Shown: piece by piece, positions 62,762 through 64,000 of the stretch
Position numbering within the stretch: the first letter of the stretch is position 1
How the letters are laid out: each line of letters opens with the position of its first letter
NCBI GenBank assembly: GCA_949752795.1
Contig: OX457061.1
Coordinates: 31,500,425 to 31,564,424, forward strand
Reading direction: 5' to 3'
Source: Hyperoodon ampullatus
Taxonomy: Eukaryota; Chordata; Mammalia; Artiodactyla; Ziphiidae
Length of the DNA: 64,000 bases
Translations under genes and position numbers: made by a program
Notes under the pieces: model-generated
What the model saw: only the letters and a program-made list of their open reading frames with translations
What the model was told of the DNA's origin: nothing
The model's database searches: none

Positions 62762-64000
62762 AGGAAGGTTATTCCTGAGAGAGAGAGAAGGAGAGAGACC
62801 CAGTGGAAGAGTGTAAGGTATAAGAGCTTTCTTGAGAGATGATGAACTCCAAGCCAAAACAAGGCAAGGGGAATATTGAAGAGGAGCCAGATGTAAGGAT
62901 CTTTTCTGAGGTAGAACCAAGAATTCTGGGTAATTTAGGATGAGAAAAAGGGTGGAGTCCAGGCCAACTCCAAAGGTTAGGGACTGCATGTACGTTGGGA
63001 ATGCTGAGGAAAAGAAGACTAGAGCCCAAAAAGAAAACAGAGGCAGGTGTTGTATTATACAAAGTAAAAGCAGAGGAAGTCTCCAACACAGTCCAGCGGG
63101 TGGAGCAGTGATTTTCATACTGCCTGAAGCTTCAGACTCAGAATCCTTTCTTCACGTGGTGGTTTAGCTGAAGCCCAATAAGTGCCAGATGCAGTGGTTT
63201 TGCTTGGAGGTTGGGGGAGGGGGCGCCCTGCCTGCTGCGCCCTCTGTGCCCCCTGCTGGGGTTCTCAGGCGTTCCCACTGATCCTCAGAGAACCGTCTGA
63301 AAAATCAGTGAATAGAAGCTAAGGAGGCTAAACTGTGAGAGGGTGCAGAAAAGAACAGAATAGGAACAAAAGAGATAGTTACCAGAATATTATGCATTTC
63401 AGACTGCTGGTGAAAGACAGAAAGTTCCTGGCTTCTTCATGCCCCATAGCAAAAGGCTTTAGAGCCAGAGGACTAATTATGAGGCAAAAAGAAAAAAGAG
63501 TGGCTAGTTATTGTCACAAAGAGAGAGCCTGTGGAATTTTATTAGAAAGAAAGGGGAAGAAGAACAAAGGCCCCTAAGTGGAAGATATGAACTCTAGGCC
63601 ATCAGAGAAACCTATAAACGAGTAAAAATGTGGCCCAAGTGAAGCCTATTATGGATAAGAGGAGGAAAGGAGAGGTAAGGAAAACACGGAGGTTTTAAAG
63701 TAGGGAGTTTGTACAAATTGACACAGAAATTATGTAGATCTTTTTTCGTTTGGGGGTGGGAAAATAATTTGCAAATCTGTATTTTTATGGCAAAGCATTT
63801 GACTTTATAAAACCCTCTGAGGGTGAAACAAGAAAATTTGTGAACATGTTTTTAAAATGCTGAAGATAGCCACTACTGTGGTGTATAAGCATTATCATGA
63901 TGATTATTTTTTTCTGCACTTTTCTGTTCCTGGTCGTTCATTCAGTCCACAATGTTAATTGGCAGCTAATACCTTGTAGACATATTCCGTTAGAAGATGT
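62762..64000. other. Unassigned purine-rich right edge
   Basis: Purine-rich non-coding sequence, possibly old LINE. It contains a CTCF-like motif at 63245-63262. Frames of up to 127 codons on the minus strand are compositional. Confidence 0.4.
63245..63262 (-). promoter_or_regulatory. CTCF-like motif, minus orientation
   Basis: Minus strand reads CCAGCAGGGGGCAC (63246-63259), matching the CTCF core CCASYAGRKGGCRS at every position of the core. It sits in a local GC-rich patch. Occupancy is not inferable from sequence. Confidence 0.6.

Noticed and set aside
1..64000. CRISPR array, operon or prokaryotic features
   Set aside because: Tandem repeats here are microsatellites or minisatellites without regular unique spacers. 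The SINE/LINE content is mammalian.
1..64000. Endogenous retrovirus with internal genes
   Set aside because: Only solo LTR-like pieces are seen (1441, 9218, 46245, 49577, 57990). No adjoining gag, pol or env reading frames are recognised.
1..64000. Ruminant origin
   Set aside because: CHR-type elements occur in ruminants too, but I see no BovB or Bov-tA element, and the abundant short CHR form points to a cetacean.

Overview
This is a eukaryotic, mammalian stretch with no intact protein-coding gene that I can support. It looks like deep intronic or intergenic DNA. The organism is most likely a cetacean (whale or dolphin). Sixteen tRNA-derived SINEs of the CHR type are present, most in the short form that I associate with Cetacea, and several are still flanked by perfect target-site duplications. 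I see no Alu, no BovB and no ruminant Bov-tA element, which argues against primate or bovid DNA. Repeat family names rest on my recognition of consensus text and not on a search.

Layout. 1-4.3 kb: an NLS-like basic reading frame with a possible splice donor at the extreme left edge, one old reversed LTR, MIRs and four CHR SINEs, two of them head to head. 4.3-9.2 kb: old L1M material, mostly minus strand. 9.2-18.4 kb: a reversed LTR with a GA tract, many MIRs, three CHR SINEs and hAT-like DNA transposons. 18.4-33.2 kb: the repeat-poor core, containing a G-quadruplex motif, an AT-rich minisatellite, a full hAT-like element, an L2, TG microsatellites and a palindromic double E-box. 33.2-37.9 kb: one long 5'-truncated L1 on the minus strand with a 16-bp target-site duplication, broken ORF2 and a nested CHR SINE. 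37.9-44.6 kb: a MITE-like element, L2, L1M fragments and a pair of adjacent CHR SINEs. 44.6-52.9 kb: MIRs, two old LTRs, a short L1 tail, an L2 and a long-form CHR SINE. 52.9-58.4 kb: five more L1 or LTR fragments and a CHR SINE. 58.4-64 kb: purine-rich old repeats, MIRs, a long-form CHR SINE and a CTCF-like motif.

How it fits together. Fourteen of 16 CHR SINEs and most L1 copies lie on the minus strand. The possible donor at base 54 and a SINE-borne cryptic acceptor at 17,442 are both on the plus strand. This is compatible with, but does not prove, an intron of a plus-strand gene. Nesting gives a relative history: MIR, L2 and L1M oldest, then the LTRs and hAT elements, then the younger L1s, then the short CHR SINEs. 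I did not find a novel biological system. The points most worth checking are the left-edge exon candidate, the cryptic acceptor, the convergent CTCF-like motifs, the short-loop G-quadruplex, the in-frame 33-bp duplication in L1 ORF2 and the repeat-poor islands.
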